Positions 1 to 11,067 are shown, counted from the stretch's first letter. The stretch is 64,000 nt of DNA from Halomonas llamarensis (GCF_023555005.1 NZ_JAMJPJ010000001.1:186001-250000); one strand, 5' to 3'. The notes: generated by a model not told the origin, from the sequence alone. Made by a program: numbers and translations.

Positions 1-1916
<1,916 letters not shown>

Positions 1917-1988
1917 CCAACTGCCTATTGTTGAGTTAAACACTCAGGTATCGCCCGCCGCGATATCGAGTGGCGACGCCATACGTGA

Positions 1989-2246
<258 letters not shown>

Positions 2247-2255
2247 CCGCTTTTC

Positions 2256-3587
2256 GTGTCTTCCGCCACCTCCCCACCACGCCAGCGCATCTGGGCGCTA
2301 GCGTGGCCAATTATTCTCTCCAATATTACCGTCCCCCTTCTGGGGCTGGTGGATACGGCGGTGGTCGGCCACCTGCCGGACTCGCGCTATTTAGCCTCCG
2401 TCACCTTAGGGGCAACGCTTTTTAGTTTTCTCTATTGGGGCTTTGGCTTTTTGCGCATGGGCACCACCGGGCTCACCGCCCAGGCAGTCGGACGTGAAAG
2501 CGACACGGAAGTGCGCAACCTGCTTGGCCAGGCGTTGATCATGGCCGCCGTCATTGGCGTACTCTTGATCGTATTTGCCTCACCGCTGATTTCACTGGGT
2601 CTGTGGCTTCTCGATGGCAGCGAGACGGCGACTCCGTTGGCGCGGGAATACGCCGAAATCCGCATTCTTTCGGCCCCGGCGGTGCTGGCGAACTACGCCA
2701 TTTTGGGCTGGTTTCTCGGCCAGCAAAATTCGCGCGTGACGCTGATGATTCTGGTGCTGACCAACAGCGTCAACATCGTGCTTGATCTATGGTTTGTCGT
2801 CGGGCTTAAAATGACCAGCGACGGCGTGGCCTGGGCGAGCATTCTGGCCGACTACGCAGCACTTGTCTTTGGCGCTACGCTCGTACTGCGCCAGCTCGGC
2901 TATCTCGAAGGGCGCTTTCTGCGCCAAGAGCTCACTTCGCTGGGCGCTTATCGGGCGCTTTTTCATGTCAACGCCAATCTATTCGTGCGCACCCTCGGGC
3001 TTTTGTTCGTGATGGCGTTTTTCACCGCTCAGGGGGCGGGCCAAGGCGATACCATCCTAGCCGCCAATGCCGTGCTGTTGCAGTTCATTATGCTGGTAAG
3101 CTACGCGCTGGATGGTTTTGCCCACGCGGCGGAGTCGCTTATTGGGCGCGCTTTCGGCCGTCGCGACTGGCAAGCGTTTGCCGCGACGGTAAAGGCGGCC
3201 GCGCGTTTTTCGTTGTGGACGACCCTTGCTGCATCGCTGGCGTTTGCCCTCGGCGGTAACGCGCTCATCGCCTTACTCACGGGGCTGCCGGAAGTACGCG
3301 CCACGGCGGCAGTGTATCTGCCGTGGATGGTGGCCATGCCGCTTCTGGCGGTGTGGAGCTATTTGCTTGACGGCGTATTCATCGGCACCACTTCAGTTAG
3401 AGAGATGCGCAACAGCATTTTTATCGGCCTATCGGCCTATTTGCCCGCGTGGTGGCTCGCCACCGAGATGCTGAGCCACGAGTACCACAACCATGGCCTC
3501 TGGTTCGCTTTCACGCTGTTTACCTTGGTGCGCTCGGGCGTTTTGATCGCCTACTATCGCCGTTACCGTTTAACCCGTTGGCGGTAG
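2256..3587 (+). CDS. MATE family efflux transporter (DinF-like)
   Basis: Polytopic inner-membrane protein of 443 residues with about twelve hydrophobic segments in two similar halves, as in multidrug and toxic compound extrusion transporters. The N-terminal WPIILSNITVPLLGLVDTAV segment (residues 17-36) is the hallmark of the DinF branch. It would export organic cations or drugs using a sodium or proton gradient; the substrate cannot be read from sequence. It starts with GTG at 2256, nine bases after the ferredoxin stop, so it probably shares that transcript. Confidence 0.85.
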   Translation: MSSATSPPRQRIWALAWPIILSNITVPLLGLVDTAVVGHLPDSRYLASVTLGATLFSFLYWGFGFLRMGTTGLTAQAVGRESDTEVRNLLGQALIMAAVIGVLLIVFASPLISLGLWLLDGSETATPLAREYAEIRILSAPAVLANYAILGWFLGQQNSRVTLMILVLTNSVNIVLDLWFVVGLKMTSDGVAWASILADYAALVFGATLVLRQLGYLEGRFLRQELTSLGAYRALFHVNANLFVRTLGLLFVMAFFTAQGAGQGDTILAANAVLLQFIMLVSYALDGFAHAAESLIGRAFGRRDWQAFAATVKAAARFSLWTTLAASLAFALGGNALIALLTGLPEVRATAAVYLPWMVAMPLLAVWSYLLDGVFIGTTSVREMRNSIFIGLSAYLPAWWLATEMLSHEYHNHGLWFAFTLFTLVRSGVLIAYYRRYRLTRWR

Positions 3588-3600
3588 TCGCGGTGGCCAC

Positions 3601-3625
3601 CGTTCACGCTGAGCCTGTCGAGGCG
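3601..3625. repeat. REP-like element, degenerate single copy
   Basis: GTTCACGCTGAGCCTGTCGA resembles the CTCACCCTGAGCCTGTCGAAGGG element found again at 32.6, 47.1, 48.6, 50.3 and 51.7 kb. It lies between the MATE gene and the AtoE-like gene. Confidence 0.6.
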
Positions 3626-3710
3626 TAAAAACGCAAAGGCTGCAAAATTCTTTTCAAAGACCGTATATTAGTAGCGCACGTAACGTATAACCAATAAAAG
3701 CGAGCCTCTC

Positions 3711-5027
3711 ATGTTAAAGATGATTTCAAGGCCGGCGGTTAAGCTGGTCGAGCGTTATTTGCCTGACCCGTATATTTTCGTTCTCCTTCTCACCCTTATT
3801 GCCGCCGCTGCGGCGATTGCCGTTGAACGCCAGACGCCACTGGCCGTCATGCGGATGTGGGGTGACGGGTTTTGGAACCTGCTTACCTTCTCAATGCAGA
3901 TGCTGCTGGTGCTAGTGACCGGTTTTATGCTGGCAAGCTCTCCTCCCGTTAAACGCTTGCTGCAGAAAATCGCCAGCTTCGCGAACACCCCCGGCGGTGC
4001 GATTTTGCTGGTGACGTATGTCTCGCTTATCGCCAGTTGGATCAACTGGGGCTTTGGCTTGGTGGTGGGCGCGCTGTTCGCCAAAGAGCTCGCCAAGCTG
4101 ATAAAAGTCGATTACCGCCTGCTAGTCGCTAGTGCCTACTCAGGCTTTGTGATCTGGCATGGCGGGCTGGCGGGCTCTATTCCGCTGACCATTGCCACCG
4201 ACGGTCACTTTACCGCCGACCAGATCGGCGTGATCGGCACCGGCTCAACTATCTTTGCCTTGTTTAACCTGGCGATTGTGGTGTGCCTATTTATCGTCAT
4301 GCCGTTGGTTAATCGCATGATGCTGCCGGATGAGAAAGACAGCGTCTACGTTGATCGCGACCAGCTAGAAGACGCCACCGATGAAAAAGGCCCGGCGCGC
4401 ATTAACCGCCCGGCGGAGCGCATGGAAAACAGCGTTATTCTCGCGTGGCTAGTGGGTATTCCAGGGCTTATCTTCCTGCTCGATCACTTCTTGCTACGGG
4501 GCGGTGGTCTGAACCTGAACGTGGTCAACTTCATGTTCCTGTTCTTGGCCATTGTGCTCCACCGCACGCCACGCAGCCTTTTGACCAGCCTGCACGAAGC
4601 GGTCAAAGGCGGCGCCGGCATCGTTATTCAGTTCCCGTTTTACGCTGGCATCATGGCGATCATGATTCAGTCAGGACTCGCCGCCAGCATGTCAGAGTGG
4701 CTGGTCTCGTTTGCCACCGAGACATCACTGCCGTTCTGGACATTTCTTAGCGCCGGTATCGTCAACCTGTTCGTGCCCTCCGGCGGCGGCCAATGGGCAG
4801 TACAAGCCCCGGTGATGCTGCCCGCTGCTGAAGCCTTGGGCGCGGACGTCTCGCGCATCGCCATGGCGGTTGCCTGGGGCGATGCCTGGACCAACTTGCT
4901 GCAGCCGTTCTGGGCATTGCCGGTACTCGCCATTGCCGGGCTAAAAGCCAAGGACATTATGGGCTTTTGCCTCGTGCAGCTATTCATCACCGGCGCGATC
5001 ATTTCCGTGGGCTTGGTGTGGTTCTAA
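3711..5027 (+). CDS. AtoE-like short-chain fatty acid transporter
   Basis: Inner-membrane carrier of 438 residues with at least ten hydrophobic segments, resembling the AtoE/TIGR00366 short-chain fatty acid transporters. Family traits include the N-terminal VERYLPDPYIFVLLLT stretch, SWINWGFGLVVGALFAKE (about residues 104-121) and the C-terminal PSGGGQWAVQAPVMLPAAE segment. Likely substrates are acetoacetate or butyrate-like acids, by family only. An acyl-CoA thioesterase gene follows on the same strand. The 120 bases upstream hold only the degenerate REP-like copy. Confidence 0.85.
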   Translation: MLKMISRPAVKLVERYLPDPYIFVLLLTLIAAAAAIAVERQTPLAVMRMWGDGFWNLLTFSMQMLLVLVTGFMLASSPPVKRLLQKIASFANTPGGAILLVTYVSLIASWINWGFGLVVGALFAKELAKLIKVDYRLLVASAYSGFVIWHGGLAGSIPLTIATDGHFTADQIGVIGTGSTIFALFNLAIVVCLFIVMPLVNRMMLPDEKDSVYVDRDQLEDATDEKGPARINRPAERMENSVILAWLVGIPGLIFLLDHFLLRGGGLNLNVVNFMFLFLAIVLHRTPRSLLTSLHEAVKGGAGIVIQFPFYAGIMAIMIQSGLAASMSEWLVSFATETSLPFWTFLSAGIVNLFVPSGGGQWAVQAPVMLPAAEALGADVSRIAMAVAWGDAWTNLLQPFWALPVLAIAGLKAKDIMGFCLVQLFITGAIISVGLVWF

Positions 5028-5130
5028 ACGCTTACTAAGTGAGAGTACGTCGCGCTCACGGTAAAAACCGTGGGCGTTGCCGTTATAGTGGCCGGCTTTT
5101 CCATCGCCACCTACCGCAATCGGAGTTTTC

Positions 5131-5655
5131 ATGCCCTCTTCCAACAATGCCCATGACACACTGCTGCCAGGGCAGCGCGATCTTTCCATGACGGTGCTGA
5201 TGACACCGGACATGGCTAACTTCAGCGGTAAGGTTCACGGCGGGGCAATTCTCAAAAAGCTCGATGAAGTCGCCTTCGCCTGCGCCAGCCGCTATTCGGG
5301 CCACTACGTGGTGACGCTCTCGGTGGATCAGGTGTTGTTTAAGCAACCCATTCACGTGGGGGAGTTAGTGACGTTTCTCGCCTGTGTAAACCACGTCGGG
5401 CGCTCTTCGATGGAAGTCGGCGTCAAAGTGGTAGCGGAGGATATTCGTCAAAAAGTCATTCGCCATACCAATAGCTGCTATCTCAGCATGGTCGCGGTGG
5501 GTGATGAGGGGAAGCCAGCGCGCGTGCCGCCACTTAGTGTAGAAACGCCGCTGCAAAAACTGCGTTTTGAGAAGGCGGTGCTGCGTAAAAAACGGCGCAA
5601 ACAAGCCGAGCGAGAAGAGCTTTTGACGCAACAGCAACACGAAGCATCGGGCTAA
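5131..5655 (+). CDS. acyl-CoA thioesterase, hotdog fold (YciA/ACOT type)
   Basis: Hydrolyses acyl-CoA to free acid and CoA. The 174-residue protein carries the single hotdog domain with GKVHGGAILKKLDEVAFACA (residues 33-52), in which the HGG and acidic residue form the family active site, then a basic, charged C-terminal tail (about 145-174) predicted helical. It lies 100 bases after the AtoE-like carrier; a CACGGT/ACCGTG hairpin at 5057-5072 separates them but has no T-run. Confidence 0.88.
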   Translation: MPSSNNAHDTLLPGQRDLSMTVLMTPDMANFSGKVHGGAILKKLDEVAFACASRYSGHYVVTLSVDQVLFKQPIHVGELVTFLACVNHVGRSSMEVGVKVVAEDIRQKVIRHTNSCYLSMVAVGDEGKPARVPPLSVETPLQKLRFEKAVLRKKRRKQAEREELLTQQQHEASG

Positions 5656-5666
5656 ACGTGCGACTT

Positions 5667-5707
5667 ACAAAAACTCCCCGTGGCACCAAGCCATCCGCGT
5701 CACGGGG
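5667..5707 (-). terminator. rho-independent terminator of the entericidin gene
   Basis: CCCCGTG (5676-5682) pairs with CACGGGG (5701-5707). Read on the minus strand the stem is followed by AGTTTTTG. It lies just beyond the entericidin stop. Confidence 0.7.
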
Positions 5708-5717
5708 AACCGTTATC

Positions 5718-5864
5718 TTAACTTGCCGCATCCTGAACGGCTTTGCCGCCCGCTTCCACGTCTTGCCCCATGCCGGCCATGGTATTGCAACCGCTTAGTG
5801 CGCCCATGGTCAGTAGCGCGATAAAGCTGCCTGTAAGGGCTTTTTTCATGCTGAATCGTTTCAT
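5718..5864 (-). CDS. entericidin-type small lipoprotein
   Basis: A 48-residue predicted lipoprotein. A basic N-terminus and hydrophobic stretch lead to a lipobox, GALSGC, with the acylated Cys at residue 26. The mature part, NTMAGMGQDVEAGGKAVQDA, is characteristic of the entericidin A/B family, a stress-related membrane antidote/toxin pair in enterics. The start at 5864 is preceded by AAGGAA. Only one member is present here, so an antidote/toxin role is not shown. Confidence 0.85.
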   Translation of the reverse strand: MKRFSMKKALTGSFIALLTMGALSGCNTMAGMGQDVEAGGKAVQDAAS

Positions 5865-6046
5865 AGTGCTTTCCTTCTCTTTCCACGTTTCATCAATTAA
5901 AAAAATCGATCGACGCCGTTCATGGCTGACGTTATCCAAAACGTGCGTTACCTCAGCGTAACAGCAATGATAGGTTTACGCTCATTAAGGCTGCTATGCT
6001 CATGCTTCACGCCGAGACCCTTCAATCCCGGATAGAGGAACCTTGC

Positions 6047-6484
6047 ATGAATGATATCGCCTTGGATGAGCGCTTAGAAGCGGACACCTTCCCGGTGACT
6101 GAGCTACCGCTATGCCGGGTGCTGTTAATGGACGATACGCGCTTTACCTGGGTGGTGCTGGTGCCCTGCCAACCCAATGTCAGCGAAGTATTCGAGCTTG
6201 CCCTTGATGACCAAGCGCAGCTCTGGCGAGAAGCCGGTGCGCTGGCCAAAGCCTTAAAAGCGGGGTTTGACGGCGACAAAATGAATATTGCCACCCTTGG
6301 CAACGTGGTCAGCCAGCTACATATCCATATCATCGTGCGCCACCACGACGACGCCGCCTGGCCCGGCCCGGTATGGGGCGTGGGCAAATCAATAGCGTAT
6401 GACCTTGAGCAACAGGGTGAGACACGCGAGCGATTATTAGCGCTCATTGAAGGACTCGACCTAGAACCCGAGAGCCACGCTTAA
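6047..6484 (+). CDS. HIT family nucleotide hydrolase/transferase
   Basis: A 145-residue histidine-triad protein. The motif QLHIHIIVRHHDD near residue 87 contains the H-x-H-x triad region; the last triad position is H-H-D-D rather than the textbook H-x-H-x-H, so activity should not be assumed. AGAGGA eight bases before the ATG at 6047 supports this start over the upstream ATG at 5996. It is convergent with the NicO gene and overlaps it by four bases. Confidence 0.82.
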   Translation: MNDIALDERLEADTFPVTELPLCRVLLMDDTRFTWVVLVPCQPNVSEVFELALDDQAQLWREAGALAKALKAGFDGDKMNIATLGNVVSQLHIHIIVRHHDDAAWPGPVWGVGKSIAYDLEQQGETRERLLALIEGLDLEPESHA

Positions 6485-7521
6485 CCCCTTAACGGATTCG
6501 ACTCTTGCTGCGTAGCTGGCTCATTGAGCAGCGGCATGCCGCCTGGCTGCGCGGCCCCCGTCAAACTTAGCGATACACCCAAGGCGACGATCACCACACC
6601 GCCAGTCAGCGCCAGCCAACCGGCGAGTTTTTGTCCGCGTTGGCGCTGGCGCTGACTCACCAATCGCCGTTTTGCCCAATCGCGAGCCAACACCGTCGCC
6701 AAGGCCAGCGCTGACACCGTCAGCCCCGTCCCCAGCGACATCGCCACCACAGCCGCCACCCCCAGCATAAACTGCCCCAGCAGGCTCGCCGCGCCAAGCA
6801 TCAAGACCGCGCCACTACACGGGCGCATGCCGATGGAAATCACCGTCATTATCGCCGTGCGCCAATCCAAAGCGTGCGCAGGGGCGATATGATGGGCGTT
6901 ACCACAGCCGCATGCCCCATCGTGTTGGTGGTCATGGTGAGGCGTGTGTGCATGGACATGATGGAACTCATGGTTATGAAGGTGATCACGCACTTGCGCA
7001 ACCGGCAAGCGGTACGCCGCGTTAAGCTGCTTGAACGCGCGCACACAGAGCCACACCCCGAGCAACGCCACCAGCAAAAAGCTCGCCTGTTCCACCACTG
7101 TCACGCTCCCCATGGCCTGGCGCGTGACCCAGCCCAGTGCGTGCACCAGCACGACCACCAGCGCAATGGCGGTTACCCCTTGCAGCATTGAGGCGGCAAA
7201 CGAAAGCCCTAGCGCCCGGCGTGTCGCGCCGCCGTGGGAGGCAAGGTACGTTGCCAATACGGCTTTGCCGTGCCCCGGGCCTGCCGCGTGGAACACACCA
7301 TAGCCAAAGCTAACGCCGATCAGCATCATCCAGGTCGCGGCGGAGGGCGTTTGGGAAAGCTCGGTGATCGTCAGTGTCAGGGCGCGATGCAAATCACGCT
7401 GCCAACTCAACAGCTGATAGCTCAGCGCTTGAAAGGCCCCGGATAAAGCGGCATAAGCCAACACCGCCACAAGCGCAGCCAACCCTGCCACCGCCAAGCA
7501 TTGACGCCAGCTTAACGACAT
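6481..7521 (-). CDS. NicO-family nickel/cobalt (metal) efflux protein with His-rich loop
   Basis: Inner-membrane metal exporter of 346 residues. The family motif GPGHGKAVLATYL lies at about residues 82-94 and a second half-motif, SIGMRPCSGAVLML, at about 232-245. Between them is a histidine-rich cytoplasmic loop (about 183-215: many HxH and HH pairs plus CGCG), the expected metal sensor or ligand region. Its start overlaps the upstream DUF1007 gene by ten bases, so the pair is one operon. Nickel, cobalt or zinc are all possible cargo. Confidence 0.85.
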   Translation of the reverse strand: MSLSWRQCLAVAGLAALVAVLAYAALSGAFQALSYQLLSWQRDLHRALTLTITELSQTPSAATWMMLIGVSFGYGVFHAAGPGHGKAVLATYLASHGGATRRALGLSFAASMLQGVTAIALVVVLVHALGWVTRQAMGSVTVVEQASFLLVALLGVWLCVRAFKQLNAAYRLPVAQVRDHLHNHEFHHVHAHTPHHDHQHDGACGCGNAHHIAPAHALDWRTAIMTVISIGMRPCSGAVLMLGAASLLGQFMLGVAAVVAMSLGTGLTVSALALATVLARDWAKRRLVSQRQRQRGQKLAGWLALTGGVVIVALGVSLSLTGAAQPGGMPLLNEPATQQESNPLRG

Positions 7522-8201
7522 GTCACCACCCCCGTTTCTGCAAAATGGCGCCCAAGCCCAGTCTCACCCGATTCGTTTTTATCTAACATTGCCGCACGCA
7601 TAATGAGCTCTGGGTCCGGGTCGGCAGGCTCGACGCTTAACGAACACTCGCGCTCACCACGCAACGTAAGCGCGTCATCACTGACGTTATTATCTTCCGC
7701 TTCGTGCACCACTTCCAGGTAATAGGTCGGGTCAAAGACTTGATACGTCAGCTCGCTCTCCTCCAGCGGCTGCGGTTCCGACAGCGGCAGCCGGAACATA
7801 AAATGTAGTCGCCCATTTCGCGCCAAGGCCGTGTAATCGATTACCTCGCCAAGCGCCTGACGCTCGCCGTTAAGCCGCACTTCGGTAAAGTAATGCTGGG
7901 CCGCTACATTATCGCGAATCTCATGACCGAGCTGGTCCAACCCTTCGTCTAAGTTTGCCTCCTTACCCTGAGAAAGCTCCTCCAACACCACAAGGCTATA
8001 GAAAGGATCCATCCGCCACGTCTGGTGCAGCGCCGTGGCGTTGCCGTCGGCATCCGTGATGACCTCCACGCTCAGATCAATCCAGCCGTGAGGGTGCGCC
8101 AAGGCAGCGCTCGGCAGCGCGCTTGCTAGCATGCCAACCACCCCCAATACCAGCCCCCGGGATATCCAGCGTGTTCTCGCATTTTGCGTTACGCTCTTCA
8201 T
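7512..8201 (-). CDS. DUF1007 family periplasmic protein, partner of the NicO exporter
   Basis: A 229-residue secreted protein with a clear signal peptide (about residues 1-36, ending in SAALAHPHGW). The mature N-terminus starts with HPHGWID, the DUF1007 hallmark whose histidines could bind metal. DUF1007 genes are very often paired with NicO/RcnA-like exporters, as here with overlapping frames. A role in handing metal to or from the exporter is inferred from the pairing only. Confidence 0.85.
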   Translation of the reverse strand: MKSVTQNARTRWISRGLVLGVVGMLASALPSAALAHPHGWIDLSVEVITDADGNATALHQTWRMDPFYSLVVLEELSQGKEANLDEGLDQLGHEIRDNVAAQHYFTEVRLNGERQALGEVIDYTALARNGRLHFMFRLPLSEPQPLEESELTYQVFDPTYYLEVVHEAEDNNVSDDALTLRGERECSLSVEPADPDPELIMRAAMLDKNESGETGLGRHFAETGVVTCR

Positions 8202-8249
8202 AAGACGTTATCTCGCCTGCTAATGCCTTGCGATTATGATGGAGTCCTG

Positions 8250-8363
8250 ATGCACGTTCTACTTTGCCCCGACAGTTTTAAGGATACGTTGAGTGCCCAG
8301 GCAGCCGCCGAGGCGATGGCGCGCGGCAGGCTCTTGAAACTAACGACCACCAACCGCACATAG
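8250..8363 (+). pseudogene. 5' remnant of a glycerate kinase gene
   Basis: The first 25 or so codons from the ATG at 8250 read MHVLLCPDSFKDTLSAQAA, then AEAMARG. This matches the N-terminus of glycerate kinases (consensus PDSFK-S-SA--A--AI--G). After ARG (about 8327) the similarity stops abruptly and the frame ends at a TAG 12 codons later. The rest of the gene, normally about 380 codons, is missing. GGAGTCCTG lies just upstream, so the original ribosome binding site survives. The deletion junction lies directly upstream of dps. Confidence 0.75.
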
Positions 8364-8411
8364 ATGTATAGTGATGAGTCCCAGACCTTTCAGTCACTCA
8401 AGGAGATAGAT

Positions 8412-8885
8412 ATGACCGATACCAATAGCATTGGCTTACATTCTGGCAGCGCCAGCCAACTGGCAGAAAAGCTCAACGACTTGCTGGCCAACTATCAGAT
8501 TTTTTACATGAACGTGCGCGGTTATCACTGGAACGTAAAAGGCAGTAACTTCTTTGAACTACACGCCAAGTTTGAAGAACTCTACACCGATCTGTTAGCC
8601 AAAGTCGATGAAGTGGCCGAACGGATTTTGACCTTAAGCCACACGCCGGTTCACGCGTACACCGACTACGTGAAACTTTCACGCATCCAAGAAGATAAAG
8701 ACGTTCACGACGGTGAAGCCTGTGTAAAAGGCGTGCTCCAAGGCTATCAAACGCTGATCGAGCTGCAGCGTGAAGTATTGGCGCTGGCGTCTGATGCCGA
8801 TGACGAAGGCACCGCCGCTCAAGCGGGCGACTACATCCGCGAGCAGGAAAAAACCGTGTGGATGCTTAACGCTTATCTAGGCTAA
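8412..8885 (+). CDS. dps: Dps-family DNA-binding ferritin-like protein
   Basis: A 157-residue mini-ferritin that oxidises and stores iron with hydrogen peroxide and protects DNA. The ferroxidase signature is visible: YHWNVKGSNFFELHAKFEELY at about residues 38-58, with H, D/E ligands, then DEVAERI. AGGAGATA six bases upstream picks the ATG at 8412 rather than the upstream ATG at 8364. Its upstream region is the glycerate kinase deletion junction, so its promoter context may be new. Confidence 0.92.
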   Translation: MTDTNSIGLHSGSASQLAEKLNDLLANYQIFYMNVRGYHWNVKGSNFFELHAKFEELYTDLLAKVDEVAERILTLSHTPVHAYTDYVKLSRIQEDKDVHDGEACVKGVLQGYQTLIELQREVLALASDADDEGTAAQAGDYIREQEKTVWMLNAYLG

Positions 8886-8922
8886 TAACACCTCGCTAGG
8901 TCAATAATGCTAGGCAGGTAAA

Positions 8923-10849
8923 ATCGAGTAGGAAGGGGAGTCGCCTCCCCTGTCCTCTCACACCACCGGGCGTACGGTTCCGTACCACGGCGGTTCATGA
9001 ACAACGGTTAAGCCATCTTACCGTATCGAGTATTGAGATCAGCCCTTGGTTGTTGAACCATCTCCTCGGCAGGGCATGATTCATGTGCGAGGCTCCTGCA
9101 TTCCACCAGGGCCCTCGCCCATTGCCCGCCGATTTCCAAGCACGGTACGCATCCAGTCCTAGCCCTCGCAGCTTCCGTCGCCGAGTTGCTGGGCGTTTCC
9201 ATTGCCGCCAGATCAGGCCGCGTAAGCGGCGGCGTATCCATTGATCCAGCGCTTCCAGCGGGCGTTTTACGTCAACGAGGTCAAAGTAGTTGGCCCAACC
9301 CCGCAGGGTGGGTGCCAACTCCTTGATCACTCGCTGGATGTGACGCCCCCTGCCACGCTTCAGGATCTCACGGACACGCTGCATCATTCGCTTCAGGCTG
9401 CTCTTGGCTAGCGTCAGTTTCGACTGCTTGTGCCGAGTAAGACTGTAGCCCAGGTAGCCGCGTTTCCATGGCCGATCCACCGCACTTTTCGTACGGTTGA
9501 CCGTCAGCCGAAGTGAGCTCTCGAGATACTCACTCAAGCTCTCCATGACACGCTCGCCTGCTCGCTGACTTTTGACATACACCTGCACGTCATCAGCGTA
9601 GCGGCAGAAGCGGTGGCCTCGGCGTTCCAGCTCCTTGTCCATGTCGTCCAGCAGGATGTTCGCCAGCAGCGGGCTGAGTGGCCCGCCTTGGGGCGTCCCC
9701 TGCCGTCGCGGCGTGGGCAAGCCGTGCTGGAACATGCCCGCTTCCAGGTAACGGCGGATCAGACGCAGCACGCGCTTGTCGTCAACGTGCCGCGCCACCC
9801 GGGCCATCAGCAGGTCGTGATTCACGCGGTCGAAGAAGGCTTCCAGGTCAAGATCGACCACCCAGCGGTGACCGGCGGTGACGTGGGCCTTCATGGCCAA
9901 GGCGGCCTGCTTGGCACTCCGCTTGGGGCGGTAGCCGTAACTCGACGCGGAGAACGCTGGGTCGAAGATCGGCATGAGCACCTGGGACAGCGCTTGCTGG
10001 ATTAGGCGGTCGGTAACCGTGGGAATACCGAGCTGCCGCGCCCCACCCTTGGGCTTGGGGATCGTGGCGGCTCGGATCGGGCTGGGGTGATACTCATCGG
10101 CCAATAGCCGCTCGCGCAGCGTTGGCCAGTACTGCTTTAGGTGATCACCCAGTTGGTGCACCGTCATGCCATCGACACCCGGGGCGCCTTTGTTGGTGAC
10201 CACCCGATGGTAAGCTCGCTCCATGTTTTCCGGGTCAACGACCCGTTCCATGAGCGAGGTTGACTCCGCTTTCGTCCACGATAATGACGCCGGGCTCGTC
10301 TCGACGCTCACCGGCTGGGGCGCGGAGTACTGCTCCTGCCCTTCTGGGTGAGTGACGGTATTAGCGTCGGTTTCTGTCTTCATGATCGATCCTCGAGACG
10401 TTATCGCCTACTCGCGGTTCTTCATGTTCGGCCCTTGGTGCCGCGGTGAATCGACACTTACTATGGCCTCGGCTGACGTCTGGCGGTCCATCCCGTCGCC
10501 TCTCGACGCCGGTAGCACTGTGGCAGACCACCAGACCTCCCAGGGTAAGACGCGCGACCTTCCCGCTTATGCCTGTCGGATCTACGTCATGACGTTCCGT
10601 GCAAGTACTGGGCTTTGGTGATTCGTGCCACCTCACCCCGCCATAACGCCTCGTATCCGCTTCCTGTTCGTCAGGCCAGCGTTTTGCCTCGGGCTGCCTT
10701 CGGATTCCCCCTCGCGGGGGACACCCTTGCCGTCAGCTAGCACTTCCCCTTGCCGGGCGTGCAGGGGACTTTCACCCCCAAGTCATCCTGAGGCACCACC
10801 CCCAGGAACAGCGCCGGTCAAGGCGCTGCGCGCCATGCCTGGCGCACAC
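8923..10849 (-). mobile_element. complete group II intron, bacterial class C type
   Basis: On the minus strand the element starts GTGTGCGCCAGG at 10849, a typical group II 5' end, and ends CCTACTCGAT at 8923. About 465 bases of ribozyme RNA (10384-10849) precede the intron-encoded protein. Directly after the ORF stop comes a domain V hairpin (8962-8995: ACCGCCG and GTACG stems closed by GAAC), then a short domain VI (about 8923-8960) built on AGGGGAGGCGACTCCCCT. The total of 1,927 bases and the lack of an endonuclease domain fit class C. Insertion immediately after a rho-independent terminator is the known preference of this class. The 3' exon begins TTTACCTGCC. Confidence 0.9.
8995..10383 (-). 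CDS. ltrA: group II intron reverse transcriptase/maturase
   Basis: A 462-residue intron-encoded protein that helps splicing and retrohoming. Reverse transcriptase blocks appear in order: GAPGVDGMT (67-74), IPKPKGGARQLGIPTV (108-123), VVDLDLEAFFDRVNHD (175-190), QGTPQGGPLSPLLANILLD (228-246) and the catalytic YADD (262-265). The maturase X domain (about 330-400, with LRGWANYF) follows. No HNH endonuclease motif is present, as in class C introns. The frame is intact, so the intron may be active. Confidence 0.95.
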   Translation of the reverse strand: MKTETDANTVTHPEGQEQYSAPQPVSVETSPASLSWTKAESTSLMERVVDPENMERAYHRVVTNKGAPGVDGMTVHQLGDHLKQYWPTLRERLLADEYHPSPIRAATIPKPKGGARQLGIPTVTDRLIQQALSQVLMPIFDPAFSASSYGYRPKRSAKQAALAMKAHVTAGHRWVVDLDLEAFFDRVNHDLLMARVARHVDDKRVLRLIRRYLEAGMFQHGLPTPRRQGTPQGGPLSPLLANILLDDMDKELERRGHRFCRYADDVQVYVKSQRAGERVMESLSEYLESSLRLTVNRTKSAVDRPWKRGYLGYSLTRHKQSKLTLAKSSLKRMMQRVREILKRGRGRHIQRVIKELAPTLRGWANYFDLVDVKRPLEALDQWIRRRLRGLIWRQWKRPATRRRKLRGLGLDAYRAWKSAGNGRGPWWNAGASHMNHALPRRWFNNQGLISILDTVRWLNRCS

Positions 10850-10874
10850 AAAAAAAGCGAGCTTTGCTCGCTTT
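10850..10874 (-). terminator. rho-independent terminator of the tRNA operon, now abutting the intron
   Basis: Minus strand AAAGCGAGC-AAA-GCTCGCTTT followed by four more T. The intron's first base (10849) follows the T-run directly, and the 3' exon past the intron begins TTT, so the unbroken run was probably ten T. Confidence 0.9.
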
Positions 10875-10884
10875 CATCGCAATA

Positions 10885-10959
10885 TGGAGCTCATGGACGG
10901 ATTTGAACCGTCGACCTCACCCTTACCAAGGGTGTGCTCTACCCCTGAGCTACATGAGC
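10885..10959 (-). tRNA. tRNA-Thr (anticodon GGT)
   Basis: A 75-base cloverleaf with encoded CCA. The acceptor GCTCATG pairs with CATGAGC, the anticodon loop is TTGGTAA and the T loop is TTCAAAT. Last gene of the Tyr-Gly-Thr cluster. Confidence 0.97.
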
Positions 10960-10993
10960 AAATGCTGCACAAACCTACTTACACGAACTTACC

Positions 10994-11067
<74 letters not shown>

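Noticed and set aside
9613..10005. Plus-strand frames inside the intron protein gene and similar long opposite-strand frames in rapA, cysNC and birA
   Set aside because: They are shadows of GC-rich genes on the other strand, without ribosome sites or recognisable domains.
8995..10383. Reverse transcriptase as part of a retron, DGR or CRISPR-associated system
   Set aside because: The maturase domain, flanking ribozyme ends and domain V hairpin show a group II intron; no template/variable repeat pair, msr/msd or cas gene is nearby.
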